A stretch of 64,000 bases of DNA from Bifidobacterium catenulatum subsp. kashiwanohense JCM 15439 = DSM 21854 (GCF_001042615.1 NZ_AP012327.1:2108001-2172000), one strand, 5' to 3'; numbered from the stretch's first letter, positions 7,878 through 17,338 are shown. Notes: generated from the sequence alone by a model not told the origin. Numbers and translations: made by a program.

Positions 7878-9170
7878 TCACCTGAAGTTTCTGGCTTCGA
7901 TCTTGTCGTATTCGGATTGCATGCTGTTCAGGAATTTTTCGGTGTTGCCCGACTGAATCAGCGTCTGCAGGAAGCCTGCGAGATTGATGCTGGCTGGCAC
8001 GTAATGGTCGCAGAAGTCGGCCAGTTTGCCCGCCCGGTAGAAGTCGAGCACGCCATTCAGCGCTTCGTCACCCACATACGTGTCTTTGTAGGGGGTAAAT
8101 GCGGACTGCCGCTTGGAGTAGTCCTTGATGTTTTCGTCGTTCATCAGGAAGTCGATGAATTCGCGCGCTTCCTTCTCGTGCTTGGTGTGCGCACCCATGG
8201 TCAGAATCACGTCATCGCCTGCCGTGAGCTGCTGTTCTTCGGCATTATCAGTTGCCGGCATTTGCGCGAACCGCAGGTTGGCATCGCTGTTGATGAGTCG
8301 GATCTGCGGAATCGCGTAGGTGCCGAGTGGCAGAATCGCGGCTTTGCCTGCGGCCAGATCCTGCGTGGCCTGTTGGTAGGTGACTGCCGGATTCTTCTGC
8401 GTGTAATTCTGGTAGATCTCGACCAGCTGATCGCTGACAGTGCCCCACAGGTCGGAGAATTTCTTCGATCCGTCTTTGAGGGAAAGATATTCGGATTCCG
8501 GCACCAGCGTGGAATTGAGTGACGCCAACGGCGCCTGAACTGTCCACGAATCGGCGGTGCTCGCTTCGATCGGTACAATACCCTTGCTCTTGAAGCGTTG
8601 CAGCAGGTCGATAAATTCGCTCCATGTCTGCGGCGGATTGTCGGGATCCTCGCCCGCCTGCTCCCACACGTCGGCGTTGATGATGTAACCGGATGCGTTA
8701 CCCGCATACGGCAGGCCGTACAGGCGCTTCTTGGATTCGTCGTTGGTTTGTACAAGGCTCTTGGCGATGTTCACCATGCCTGGATTGAGTTCGTCGACGA
8801 TGTCGTCGTCGGTAAAATCGTGGAAGACACCTGCTTCGGCGAGCATACCGAAATTAATATCGCCATTGATAGTGATGACATCGGGTTCGCGATTCTTCAC
8901 CAGTCGAGTACGCAGATCGGTGGTTGCGTCGGACGAATTGTTGACGTTGATTTTGATGTTGGGATGGGTTTTCTCGAATTCCTTTGCTTTTGCGGTGAAC
9001 CAGTCCGCCGCTTCGGCTTTAAACTGGAAGAAATCCAAAGTGACGGTTCCAGCGGTGCTGTTGCCGCAACCGGCAAGACCGGCAGTCAATGCGACTGCGC
9101 ATACGGCTGTGAGCGTACGGTATACAATCCTCCTGAATTTACCTACACTAGTGGTGGAATCAGGTTTCAT
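7878..9170 (-). CDS. Oligosaccharide ABC transporter solute-binding lipoprotein
   Basis: 430 residues. A positively charged start and hydrophobic helix lead to the lipobox LAGC with Cys35, so the mature protein is lipid-anchored outside the membrane. The family-1 solute-binding fold follows, with WFTAKAKEFEKTHPNIKI near the start and GKAAILPLGTYAIPQI in the middle. It is the first gene of the operon and starts opposite the ROK regulator gene, so the two share the 9171-9368 promoter region. The context of alpha-galactosidase and alpha-1,6-type glucosidase suggests raffinose-family or isomalto-oligosaccharides; the exact ligand cannot be read from sequence. Confidence 0.92.
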   Translation of the reverse strand: MKPDSTTSVGKFRRIVYRTLTAVCAVALTAGLAGCGNSTAGTVTLDFFQFKAEAADWFTAKAKEFEKTHPNIKINVNNSSDATTDLRTRLVKNREPDVITINGDINFGMLAEAGVFHDFTDDDIVDELNPGMVNIAKSLVQTNDESKKRLYGLPYAGNASGYIINADVWEQAGEDPDNPPQTWSEFIDLLQRFKSKGIVPIEASTADSWTVQAPLASLNSTLVPESEYLSLKDGSKKFSDLWGTVSDQLVEIYQNYTQKNPAVTYQQATQDLAAGKAAILPLGTYAIPQIRLINSDANLRFAQMPATDNAEEQQLTAGDDVILTMGAHTKHEKEAREFIDFLMNDENIKDYSKRQSAFTPYKDTYVGDEALNGVLDFYRAGKLADFCDHYVPASINLAGFLQTLIQSGNTEKFLNSMQSEYDKIEARNFR

Positions 9171-9368
9171 TCTCGACTCCTTTGTATCTTTTCTCCATTA
9201 CGGTGAAGCAGCTTCCTTACCGCATCACCGTTACTGGAAATTGTAGAAGGAGGCAGTTTTCATTCCCAGCTCAGCGCGCCTGTGCGGGGCGGAAAACAAA
9301 AACGACGAGATTTTGTTACTCTGAGAAAGTAATTTGATGCACGATGTGCGCGGACAGGAGCACGAAGG

Positions 9369-10580
9369 ATGGTGCAGATGGCGGTTTCACCTCTGCCACA
9401 GTGGTTTGAAGGCTCGGAATATACCCATAAAGTCGCGACTTGCGTCATGAAATACGGTCCGATTTCGCGTATTACTTTGGCACAGATTTTAGGACTTTCG
9501 CAAGGCGCGGTTTCTCGTATTACCAGCGATCTGATTTATGCGGGCGTGATCGAGGAAACGCCAATGCCGTCCGGCAAGGCCGGTAAACTGCCGAAAGGTT
9601 TCGTTCAGAAAGAAAATGCGGAACGTCGCGGCCGCCCGCAAACGGGATTGCGAATAATCGAGAACGCGCGATCTTTCGTCGGCATGAAAATCAATGCGAC
9701 GCATATTTCGGCGGTTGCGGTCAACGCAATCGGGCAGATTATCACCGGATGCCACGATTTGGAAATCGAAGACACGTCGCCGCAAGCCGTGGTCGCGCTG
9801 ATCAAACAACTAACGATCGACTGTTCCGACGAGGCGGAGATGGCGGGATGGCCGAAACCGTGCGCCGTGGGAATCTCACTGGGCGGGCATGTCGTCGACA
9901 ATGCCGTAGTGACGTTCGCACCGTTCATGCACTGGTCGCAGCCCGTGGAGCTCTCCGCTATGGTTCGCGAGGCTACCGGATTGCCGACAGGCATTTACAA
10001 TGATATCGATTCGTTGGTCGTTGATGCCTGCATGTTTGGGTCCGGTGTTGGATTGGATAGCTTCGCGGTGCTGACGTTCGGCGCGGGCGTCGGCTATTCG
10101 TTGACGGTCAACGGCGAGCTGGTGAGCTGTCCGGATAAAAGTTACGGTTTGGTCGGGCATATTCTGGTCGATCCGGATGGGCCGCGTTGTGTTTCCGGGC
10201 ACAAGGGATGCGCGCAATGCCTGTCCGACAACTCGATCGCGGCGGAATATTCGCAGATTATCGGACATCCCACATCATTCGACGATTTCGCACGTGACGC
10301 ACGCGCGAACAAACCGCAGGCGACGAATCTGGTGAACCGCACCTGCTTCCGTCTCGGCACCATGGTGGCGACCATCGCCAATCTTGCCATGCCAGACAAA
10401 ATCATGATCGCTGGAGAATCGTCGTTCATCGCGAAATTCGGCATTGACGACTTGCGCAACGGCATCAACATGTATCGGCATAGCCAGGCCGCGCCAGTGG
10501 ATTTTGAAATTCCCGACCATGATTGGGCATTGTGGGCCAAGGCTGCCGCAGCGCAGGCGATTCGGCAATATGTTGGCTGA
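9369..10580 (+). CDS. ROK-family transcriptional regulator
   Basis: 403 residues. An N-terminal winged helix (ISRITLAQILGLSQGAVSRI, about 31-50) is followed by a ROK sugar-kinase-like domain with the glycine motif LTFGAGVGYSL and a zinc-type motif around GPRCVSGHKGCAQCLSD. Lying divergent from the ABC operon and convergent with the alpha-galactosidase gene, it is the natural local regulator of both. The phosphate-binding motif of true ROK kinases is not evident at the N-terminus, supporting a regulatory role. ATG 9369 and ATG 9378 are both possible starts. Confidence 0.9.
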   Translation: MVQMAVSPLPQWFEGSEYTHKVATCVMKYGPISRITLAQILGLSQGAVSRITSDLIYAGVIEETPMPSGKAGKLPKGFVQKENAERRGRPQTGLRIIENARSFVGMKINATHISAVAVNAIGQIITGCHDLEIEDTSPQAVVALIKQLTIDCSDEAEMAGWPKPCAVGISLGGHVVDNAVVTFAPFMHWSQPVELSAMVREATGLPTGIYNDIDSLVVDACMFGSGVGLDSFAVLTFGAGVGYSLTVNGELVSCPDKSYGLVGHILVDPDGPRCVSGHKGCAQCLSDNSIAAEYSQIIGHPTSFDDFARDARANKPQATNLVNRTCFRLGTMVATIANLAMPDKIMIAGESSFIAKFGIDDLRNGINMYRHSQAAPVDFEIPDHDWALWAKAAAAQAIRQYVG

Positions 10581-10605
10581 TTGATTACTTGATTGTTTTT
10601 TAATG

Positions 10606-10640
10606 CAAAAATCCTCCCTTGTGTTCAGGGAGGATTTTTG
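10606..10640. terminator. Bidirectional terminator between ROK regulator and alpha-galactosidase genes
   Basis: Perfect 14-bp arms (CAAAAATCCTCCCT and its complement) around a 7-base loop, giving T-runs on both strands. Suitable for terminating both convergent genes. Confidence 0.9.
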
Positions 10641-10661
10641 TTATGCGATTACGGCTTATTT

Positions 10662-10815
10662 AGCGCTCTCGACGGGCGCAAGCACAGCCTTGAAAAGGAC
10701 TGCTTGCCGAACCGTTAAGCGGGAAGCCCAGTGGGCTTCCCGTAGGTGAGGGGAGAGAGCGCGCTATTCAGCGCTCTCGACGGGCGCAAGCACAGCCTTG
10801 AAAAGGACTGCTTGC
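10662..10815. repeat. Duplicated 3' end of the alpha-galactosidase gene
   Basis: A 46-bp segment is present twice, identically: 10662-10707 and 10770-10815, offset by 108 bp. The right copy is the real gene end. The left copy would encode the same C-terminus but ending in Lys-stop instead of Glu-stop. Between them is a 9-bp hairpin (GGGAAGCCC and complement, about 10721-10741). This looks like a small duplication or insertion that replaced the last codon. Confidence 0.85.
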
Positions 10816-13076
10816 GCCGGATGCAGTGCCGGCGGGCGGATGCCGTACGTGGAGAGCGCACGTCCGGTCATCTTCACACCTTCGGCCTTCCACCAGCCGA
10901 GCGGGCTCTGTCCGTTGGTGATGTCTTGCTTGGCAAGGTCGAGGCTCACGTCGAGCGGAGACACCTCATACACTTTGTCGGGGTCGAGGCCGGGCAGGCG
11001 TACCGGCGCGGCCGGGTAGGTCTGCGAAGTGGTGAGCTGGGTGAAACGATAGATGGCGGCCGCCTTGTTGGGCATGACCGCACCGTCCAAGCGCACGGCC
11101 GGATCGGCAGCGTCGGAATGCACGACTGTGTCGACTGCGAACCATTCGCGATGCTTCTTGAATTCGGCGACCCATTCGGCGAGCGTGTCGATGTCTTCCT
11201 GCGGTTCCTTGAGCAGGTTCCATTCGATGCCCATGTGTCCGAAGAAGGCCATGGCCATGCGCAGTTCCTGCGTGGTTGCGCGATGCGTGGAGTGTGCCGG
11301 TGATGCGCCCACGTGTTCGCCGATCATTTCCGGAGGCACGAGCAGCGAGGTGTAGCGCTGGATGTCGGCGCGTTCCACCGGATCGACGCAGTCGGATCCC
11401 CAAATGCGGTCGGCTACTTCGAGAATGCCGAGGTCCACACGGCCGCCGCCGGAAGAGCAGCTTTCGATTTCAAGTCCCGGATGTGCGGTCTTCAGATCGG
11501 CGAAAATGCGATATACGGCGAGCGTCTGCTGGTGCACTGCCGGGCGTCCGGTGCGCGGAGAGACGGCTTCGGTGACAAGCTTGTTGTGATCCCACTTGAT
11601 GTAGTCGATGCCGAGTTCACCAACGAGCTTGTCCATTGCACCATAAATGTAGTCGTAGGCGTCCGGATTGGTCAGGTCCACAACCTGCTGGGTACGTCCC
11701 TGCATTGGCAGACGGCCTTCAGTGGGTTTCAACACCCAGTCGGGATGCGTGCGGAACAGGTCGGAATCCGGGTTGACCATTTCCGGCTCGAACCACAAAC
11801 CGAATTCGAGTCCCTTGCCATGCACACAATCGGCGAGTGCCTTGAGTGACTTGTCCCCGTCGGGCCACACGTCTTGCGAGATCTGCCAGTCGCCAAGGCC
11901 GGAGGTGTCGTCGCGGCGGGAGCCGAACCAGCCGTCATCCACCACGAAACGTTCCACGCCACTTTCCACGGCCTTGTCGGCGAGTGCGGTGAGGGTGTCG
12001 TAATCATGGTTGAAGTAGACGGCTTCCCATGTGTTGAGAATGACCGGGCGCGGCTTGGGCGCGATGTTGTGTTCAGCGAGCCAGTCGCGGTGCACGCGGC
12101 GAATGTAGCCGTGGAAGCGGGCTGCGACTTCGTTGAGGCCTTCGCCATAGGAGCCGATGAGCCATGGGGTGGTGTAGGACTCTCCGTTGGCGAGGCTGAT
12201 TTCGCCACCGAACAGCACTTCGCCGCCGCCAATCACGCCGCTGGTATAGGGCAGGCGTTCCGCGGAAAGCACGCTGTTGCCGCTCCAGGCCACGTGTGCG
12301 GAGTAGACGTTGCCGTGCGTGAAGCCGAAGCCTTTTTCGCCGACGCTGAGCAGCAGGGTGGCATCGAAGTCTGGGCGTCCGGCCATGGATGCTTTGGCGA
12401 AGCGGCCGAGGGTGAAGTCTTGACGCTGCGGGGAGCGTTCACGCAGATGGTGGCCGGTGGTGGTGAGGATTTCGTTGGCGTCGGCCGGCACGGTGAATGC
12501 GAGTTCGATCTTGCCGACTTCGAGCTGGCCTTCGCCGGTGTTCACGACTTCGGCGTTCTGGCGGATGAGGCCGGTTTCGTCGAGTTCGCAGGTCCAGATG
12601 AGTTTCACATGCTGTTCCACGTCTTCTGCGGTGACGGTAACGGTTGGGGTCTGCTTGGGTTCGTCGGCCACGATCCAGCTCGGGTATCCGTCTTTTTCAC
12701 CCATGACGTAGGTTTTGCCAGCTGCCACGGTTTCGGCGGTGATGTTGCTGACTACGAACTTGCAGAACAGTTCCACGCCGTCGCGGCGCACGTCGAAGCG
12801 GGTTGCGCCAATCCAGGATTCGGATTGCGTGGGCAGTACGCTCGGCCATGAGGTGTAGTCGAGCGCGCCGGAAACGCGCTGTGGCATTTGCGCGTCGAAC
12901 ATGTCGATCGCGGTTGCCGGGGCTGCGAGCGGGCGGCCCCAGTGCACAAGTCGCGGCAGATCATTGCCGGGGAATACGAGTGCGAACGCCACGTTCGCGG
13001 CTGGCTGTTCGGCGTAGACCGCAGTGAGTTCGGTACCGTTGGTAGCGTTGCCATGGAAGGTCTGAATGAGCGTCAT
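10764..13076 (-). CDS. GH36 alpha-galactosidase
   Basis: 770-residue cytoplasmic enzyme releasing terminal alpha-1,6-galactose from melibiose, raffinose and stachyose. The N-terminal beta-sandwich is followed by the (beta/alpha)8 barrel: FVVDDGWFG near 375, nucleophile Asp496 in YIKWDHNK, and acid/base Asp562 in WGSDCVDP. Length and motifs match GH36 subgroup enzymes of bifidobacteria, which are usually tetramers. There is no signal peptide, so substrates must be imported, most plausibly by the ABC system next door. The last codons lie within a duplicated segment (see 10662-10815). Confidence 0.95.
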   Translation of the reverse strand: MTLIQTFHGNATNGTELTAVYAEQPAANVAFALVFPGNDLPRLVHWGRPLAAPATAIDMFDAQMPQRVSGALDYTSWPSVLPTQSESWIGATRFDVRRDGVELFCKFVVSNITAETVAAGKTYVMGEKDGYPSWIVADEPKQTPTVTVTAEDVEQHVKLIWTCELDETGLIRQNAEVVNTGEGQLEVGKIELAFTVPADANEILTTTGHHLRERSPQRQDFTLGRFAKASMAGRPDFDATLLLSVGEKGFGFTHGNVYSAHVAWSGNSVLSAERLPYTSGVIGGGEVLFGGEISLANGESYTTPWLIGSYGEGLNEVAARFHGYIRRVHRDWLAEHNIAPKPRPVILNTWEAVYFNHDYDTLTALADKAVESGVERFVVDDGWFGSRRDDTSGLGDWQISQDVWPDGDKSLKALADCVHGKGLEFGLWFEPEMVNPDSDLFRTHPDWVLKPTEGRLPMQGRTQQVVDLTNPDAYDYIYGAMDKLVGELGIDYIKWDHNKLVTEAVSPRTGRPAVHQQTLAVYRIFADLKTAHPGLEIESCSSGGGRVDLGILEVADRIWGSDCVDPVERADIQRYTSLLVPPEMIGEHVGASPAHSTHRATTQELRMAMAFFGHMGIEWNLLKEPQEDIDTLAEWVAEFKKHREWFAVDTVVHSDAADPAVRLDGAVMPNKAAAIYRFTQLTTSQTYPAAPVRLPGLDPDKVYEVSPLDVSLDLAKQDITNGQSPLGWWKAEGVKMTGRALSTYGIRPPALHPAQAVLFKAVLAPVESAE

Positions 13077-13166
13077 TGCAGCATCCTTTACATATTGCGA
13101 TTGCCTTGTATTGTCACCTTCGATGATATGTCAAGCTTTATTTGTTGACGTCGTCGAGCGTGTTTC

Positions 13167-13180
13167 TTTCTTTCGGAAAG
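13167..13180. promoter_or_regulatory. Operator-like palindrome upstream of the alpha-galactosidase gene
   Basis: TTTCTTTCGGAAAG with the palindromic core CTTTC-G-GAAAG, about 90 bp before the alpha-galactosidase start. A related word lies in the inverted repeat upstream of the alpha-glucosidase gene, so one regulator may control both. Confidence 0.45.
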
Positions 13181-13205
13181 TATTTCTTGCGACTGCAAAA
13201 TCGAG

Positions 13206-13655
13206 TTACCGTTTTCCAGCGAAAAAATCAGTCATCAATCGTGCGCATTCCGCTTCACGAACGCCACCGATAACTTCCGGAACATGGCCGATGTGAGGGT
13301 CACGCGGAATGTCCCAAATCGAACCGCATGCACCCAACTTGGCGTCCCACGCACCGAACACGATTCGTCCAACATGCGTTTGCAGGCACGCGCCAGCGCA
13401 CATCGGGCACGGCTCCAAGGTAACAATCAACGTGCAATCGGCAAGATTCCACGTACCAAGCGACCGAGCGGCCTGTGTCATGGCCTTGACCTCGGCGTGC
13501 GCCAACGGATCGGCATGCGCCTCACGCAGATTACGCCCCCGACCAATCACCGCTCCCCCAGCGTCAAGCACGACGGCACCGACCGGCACCTCACCTTCCG
13601 CTGCGGCTTCACGAGCCAACTCGATCGCAAGTCCCATGTCGTCACTCCACTGCAT
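13206..13655 (-). CDS. tadA: tRNA adenosine(34) deaminase
   Basis: Zinc-dependent deaminase converting A34 to inosine in tRNA-Arg(ACG). The signature residues are His53-Ala-Glu55 (LAHAEVKAM) and the zinc ligands in TLEPCPMCAGAC. About 149 residues from the ATG at 13655, which matches the family; an in-frame extension to 13697 would add 14 poorly conserved residues over a TATAGT promoter-like box, so the shorter start is preferred. It is divergent from the antiporter gene, with a very short shared promoter region. Confidence 0.93.
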   Translation of the reverse strand: MQWSDDMGLAIELAREAAAEGEVPVGAVVLDAGGAVIGRGRNLREAHADPLAHAEVKAMTQAARSLGTWNLADCTLIVTLEPCPMCAGACLQTHVGRIVFGAWDAKLGACGSIWDIPRDPHIGHVPEVIGGVREAECARLMTDFFAGKR

Positions 13656-13762
13656 ATCCGCCACTATACGGTTCCATTCACGTGAAGCAAAAGGCAAAAC
13701 ACGCCCATAAATACCTCTTGGTAGGCTGGAAGAGTTTGGAAAATGCGCGCAAAGGAGGCACG

Positions 13763-15835
13763 TTGGCGGTATTCGAATTGATTGTATGTATTATCGCCGC
13801 GGTTGTGCTGTCTTCCTTTATCAGCCGTTTCATTCCCAAGGTTTCCACGCCTCTTGTGCAGATCGCGTTGGGTACGTTGGCATCGCAATTACCGTTTTTC
13901 CCGAACGTCACACTCGACCCGGAACTGTTCATGGTGCTGTTCATTGCGCCACTGCTGTATTTGGAAGCGCATGAGATCGACAAAAGCGAGCTGTTAAAAT
14001 CCGTTAAACTGTCACTTTCATTGGCGATTGGACTAGCGATCGCTACGATGGTTGCCGTTGGCTTCACCCTGCATGCCGCATGGCCCGCAATTCCCCTTGC
14101 CGCGGCTTTGGCGCTCGGCGCCGCGCTTGGACCGACCGACGCGGTCGCCGTATCTTCGCTTGGTAAGGAAGCCGCTCTTACACAACGGCAAACCAGCGTG
14201 CTCAAGGGTGAATCCCTGTTCAATGACGCGTCCGGCATCGTCGGCTTCCAGTTTGCGATTGCGGCGGCCATCAGCGGCGTATTCGAAGTAGGTGATTCGG
14301 CCGCACAGTTCGTGTTCTCGTTCTTCGGCGGCGCTATTTTTGGCTTGGCAGTAGGCATGGTCGCTGACCTGTTATTTGAATCATTGCGATCTTTCGGCTG
14401 GGAGACGACCACAAGCCGTATTTTGATGGAATTGTTCCTGCCGTTCATTCTGTATTTGGGTGCAGAAGCGGTGCATGTTTCCGGCATTCTTTCGGTAGTG
14501 GCGGCCGGTTTGATCATCCGTTTCGACCACACCGGCATCGGCCCGAATGTAGCTCGCACCAACATTGTTTCGTCAAGCGTATGGGGGGTATTCTCGTTCA
14601 CGCTCAATGGCACGGTGTTCATTCTGCTTGGCATGCTGCTGCCGAATGCGATGAGCGCAAGCTGGGATGATCCTCAGGTCAGCAATTGGCGGCTGCTGGT
14701 TGCGATTCTTACGGTTTCCGCAGTGGTGATCGTCATGCGATTCCTGTGGATTTCATTGATGCTGCGTCTCGCGCGAGATACCGTCACCGGCAAGCGACGC
14801 AAGATGACGGCGCAACGTTGGCGTTCGGCCGCGGTCATGACGTTCGGCGGGCCGAAAGGCACCATCACCCTGTCGTTGATGTTCACGATCCCGTACACCA
14901 TTACGGGAGGCGCGTGGTTCCCCATGCGTGACGAGCTGATCTTCATCGCAGGTGGCGTAATCGTGGTAACCCTGCTGCTCGCCAACTTCCTGCTGCCTCT
15001 GCTGGCGCCGAATCGCAATAAAGACGCTTCCGTGGAAATGACTGAAATCACCATCGAAGTGCTGCGACGGACCGTGGAGGAACTGACGGGACGAGTCACA
15101 CCTGACAATCGTCGTGCGGTGCTGATGATCATCGACTCGTATACGAAACGTATTACACGGCTGAAGCAGCGCATCGGAGAAATCGATCCGCAAGGGTATA
15201 TGCAACTGCAGATCGACGCGCTCAACTGGGAGAAGGAATACGTCAAGGCGCGACTGGCGAAAGTCAAAGCGACGCCGAACGACGACAGGGCAGCGCATGA
15301 TCTGGAAATCGAAGCATGCGAGCGCCTGCTCGACCAGATCATGAGCTCGCTGCGCCATATTGAAACGGAACATAATTCCGGACGCACCATCTGGCGAGTC
15401 AAAGGCCGCTTCAGGGCGTTGCAGAGGCGTATGAGCACCATGTTGAAGCGTGTGAACAGTCGCATTCGCCGCACTACCCCGCTGTTCAGCGACGACGAGC
15501 TGTTCGCGCACACCCGCGTGGTGCAGGTGGATGCCATCGAACATGTGATCGACCGCCTGTATGAGGAGATGGGCCGCGACACGTACAATACGGAACATTG
15601 TTCGGCACTGCTGCTGGATTACCGACGAGGCGAGGCTACGCTGAGGTCGCGCCCGAATGTGGGCACGAGTGCGGAGGCGCAGACGCAGGCGGAAGATGTG
15701 AAGCGCGAAAGCTACGGTATCGAGCTGAGTGTGATCCAAGACATGTACGAGGCGGGCGACATTACGCGTGCGCAATCCAAGCAGCTGCGACGCAACGTAT
15801 ATGTGATGAGCGTGGACGCCGACGCACAGATCTAG
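13763..15835 (+). CDS. Sodium/proton antiporter, CPA1 (NhaP-type) family
   Basis: About 690 residues. Some 12 membrane helices occupy the first 420 residues, including the ion-binding region ALGPTDAVAVSSLG and GESLFNDASGIV typical of CPA1 exchangers. A long hydrophilic C-terminal domain of about 270 residues follows, rich in charged helices (LKQRIGEIDPQGYMQLQIDAL), probably regulatory. The start is taken as TTG 13763 because AAAGGAGG ends 4 bases before it and the first helix begins there; an ATG at 13682 would overlap tadA and add 27 basic residues. Expected role: pH and sodium homeostasis. Confidence 0.9.
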   Translation: MAVFELIVCIIAAVVLSSFISRFIPKVSTPLVQIALGTLASQLPFFPNVTLDPELFMVLFIAPLLYLEAHEIDKSELLKSVKLSLSLAIGLAIATMVAVGFTLHAAWPAIPLAAALALGAALGPTDAVAVSSLGKEAALTQRQTSVLKGESLFNDASGIVGFQFAIAAAISGVFEVGDSAAQFVFSFFGGAIFGLAVGMVADLLFESLRSFGWETTTSRILMELFLPFILYLGAEAVHVSGILSVVAAGLIIRFDHTGIGPNVARTNIVSSSVWGVFSFTLNGTVFILLGMLLPNAMSASWDDPQVSNWRLLVAILTVSAVVIVMRFLWISLMLRLARDTVTGKRRKMTAQRWRSAAVMTFGGPKGTITLSLMFTIPYTITGGAWFPMRDELIFIAGGVIVVTLLLANFLLPLLAPNRNKDASVEMTEITIEVLRRTVEELTGRVTPDNRRAVLMIIDSYTKRITRLKQRIGEIDPQGYMQLQIDALNWEKEYVKARLAKVKATPNDDRAAHDLEIEACERLLDQIMSSLRHIETEHNSGRTIWRVKGRFRALQRRMSTMLKRVNSRIRRTTPLFSDDELFAHTRVVQVDAIEHVIDRLYEEMGRDTYNTEHCSALLLDYRRGEATLRSRPNVGTSAEAQTQAEDVKRESYGIELSVIQDMYEAGDITRAQSKQLRRNVYVMSVDADAQI

Positions 15836-16147
15836 CATCCGCTGATCTGATGGGGTTAGCAAGCTGGCGTGAGCCGGCGATCCGCCGTGAGTTTGTTTGC
15901 GAACGAACTGTGGGAACGTGGCGGACGAGACAACTGCGGAAACGGAATACGGCGTGGAAGGCGGCAACTGGAGGCCATTTCACAATCTAAGACAAGAGGG
16001 AATTGAAATTCTCAGATATTTCCCAGAAAACACCAGACATGTACTCAGCATCGTCTGCTTATATAGAAGATGTCAGCAAAAGAGCCGACCAGGAACCCAC
16101 AGCAGTTCCCGACAATTGAACCCTTTCTTCTTCTCTCTCCTTTCTCT

Positions 16148-16182
16148 CCCCGGTGGTCTTCTCTCCACCGGGGTTTCTTTTT
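16148..16182 (+). terminator. Rho-independent terminator
   Basis: CCCCGGTGG (16148-16156) pairs with CCACCGGGG (16165-16173), followed by TTTCTTTTT. It lies 310 bp after the antiporter stop. The stretch 15836-16147 contains no gene I can support. Confidence 0.75.
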
Positions 16183-16190
16183 GCCTTCAA

Positions 16191-16275
16191 CGGGTGGATT
16201 CCTCCAGTCAGTGGGAGAATCCACCCGCTGGCAAGCCACCCAACGTCCCAATCCTTCCAGTGACTGGGAGGATTG
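16191..16275. repeat. Two related hairpins before the carboxylesterase gene
   Basis: Hairpin A (16191-16201 with 16217-16227) and hairpin B (16249-16255 with 16269-16275) have related loops (TCCAGTCAGTGGGAG and TCCAGTGACTGGGAG), and each is followed by CCCGCTGG. They form an imperfect tandem duplication of about 58 bp directly upstream of the ribosome site. Function unknown; operator or leader RNA structure. Confidence 0.55.
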
Positions 16276-16302
16276 CCCCGCTGGAACGGGTATATTGGAG
16301 GC

Positions 16303-17106
16303 ATGAGTGAAATACGCGAGCACGAAACCAGCGATTCCTACGACTCCAACAATCCAGGCACCCCGACCGGTCTGATCGGGCGCGAATCGCAGGTGGTTCC
16401 GGGGCGGTTCGGCGAGCCACTGCAGGTCACGCACGTTCAGTATTCACGCGGGGGTGGCAATGCGGCTCCACGACGCCCGCTGTTCCTCTGCCTGCACGGC
16501 TGGGGTTCCAATGAGGCTGATTTGGCCGACATGATGCGTTACGTAGCTCCCTACAACGATTTCGCGTCGTTGCGCGCGCCGCTCGTACTGCAGGAGGCTG
16601 GTTCCGGTGAATTCGGTTTCGGCCAGGGCGCGTATTCGTGGTTCCATGATTGCGTGCCTTCCGGCGAAGATCTGGATCGCGACGCTTATGCTGCCGCCCA
16701 AGCCATTGACGATTGGGTTGCGCGCAATGTTCCAGAAGATCGCGCTGTAGTGCCGATCGGTTTTTCGCAGGGTGGTTTGCTGGCGATTCAATTGCTACGT
16801 GTTCATCCGGAACGGTACGCCGCATCAATCTCACTTTCCGGCTTCCTTGCTCCGGGAATCATCGCCGGTAGCGCGCCGGCCGACAGTCATGTCGCGGAGT
16901 TGAATATTCCTGTGTTCTACGGTTATGGCAAGAACGATACCGTAATTCCGATGCCGGAGCTCTTCGCGACTGCCGCCTGGCTGGACGAGCATACGTTCCT
17001 CACGTCGAAAAGCTACCGTGGGCTCGATCATGCGGTCAGTCTCAACGAGTTCAGCGATTTGCGCGACTGGCTTGCAGCACATGATATCGCGCCGGGAATC
17101 CTGTAA
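16303..17106 (+). CDS. Alpha/beta hydrolase, carboxylesterase/phospholipase family
   Basis: About 267 residues. Motifs are the oxyanion region LCLHGWGSNEADL, the nucleophile Ser155 in GFSQGG, Asp in YGKNDTVIP, and His in GLDHAVS: a complete catalytic triad of the small carboxylesterase (YpfH/EstB-like) family. There is no signal peptide, so it is a cytoplasmic esterase acting on short-chain esters; the physiological substrate is unknown. ATG 16303 is chosen over an upstream in-frame ATG because TTGGAGG ends just before it. Confidence 0.88.
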   Translation: MSEIREHETSDSYDSNNPGTPTGLIGRESQVVPGRFGEPLQVTHVQYSRGGGNAAPRRPLFLCLHGWGSNEADLADMMRYVAPYNDFASLRAPLVLQEAGSGEFGFGQGAYSWFHDCVPSGEDLDRDAYAAAQAIDDWVARNVPEDRAVVPIGFSQGGLLAIQLLRVHPERYAASISLSGFLAPGIIAGSAPADSHVAELNIPVFYGYGKNDTVIPMPELFATAAWLDEHTFLTSKSYRGLDHAVSLNEFSDLRDWLAAHDIAPGIL

Positions 17107-17248
17107 GAAATCCTGCAGAAGAATCCCGAGAAAATCCGATGCAACGGATTTTGCGCACCAAGCACACGGCAATCGTTACAGCCCGATATAAGCCACGATA
17201 TAGCGATACCGCGTTAGACTAGAGACAGCTAATAATCATTTCGCAATT

Positions 17249-17292
17249 GCCAACGTTCGCACGCTCAACCATGCGAACGTTCGAACGTTGGC
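17249..17292. promoter_or_regulatory. Nested inverted repeats in the dcd leader
   Basis: Arms GCCAACGTTCG (17249-17259) and CGAACGTTGGC (17282-17292) enclose a second pair (CGTTCGCA/TGCGAACG). They lie about 50 bp before the dcd start, after a TAGACT promoter-like box. Could be an operator or a structured 5' leader. Confidence 0.45.
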
Positions 17293-17338
17293 GAGCGCCA
17301 TACCGGCACATTCGCGTGCCTGGCAATAAGGAGTTTCG

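Noticed and set aside
13678..13695. Second parS-like site (TTCACGTGAA core)
   Set aside because: Only the central 10 bases match; the outer bases do not form the parS palindrome.
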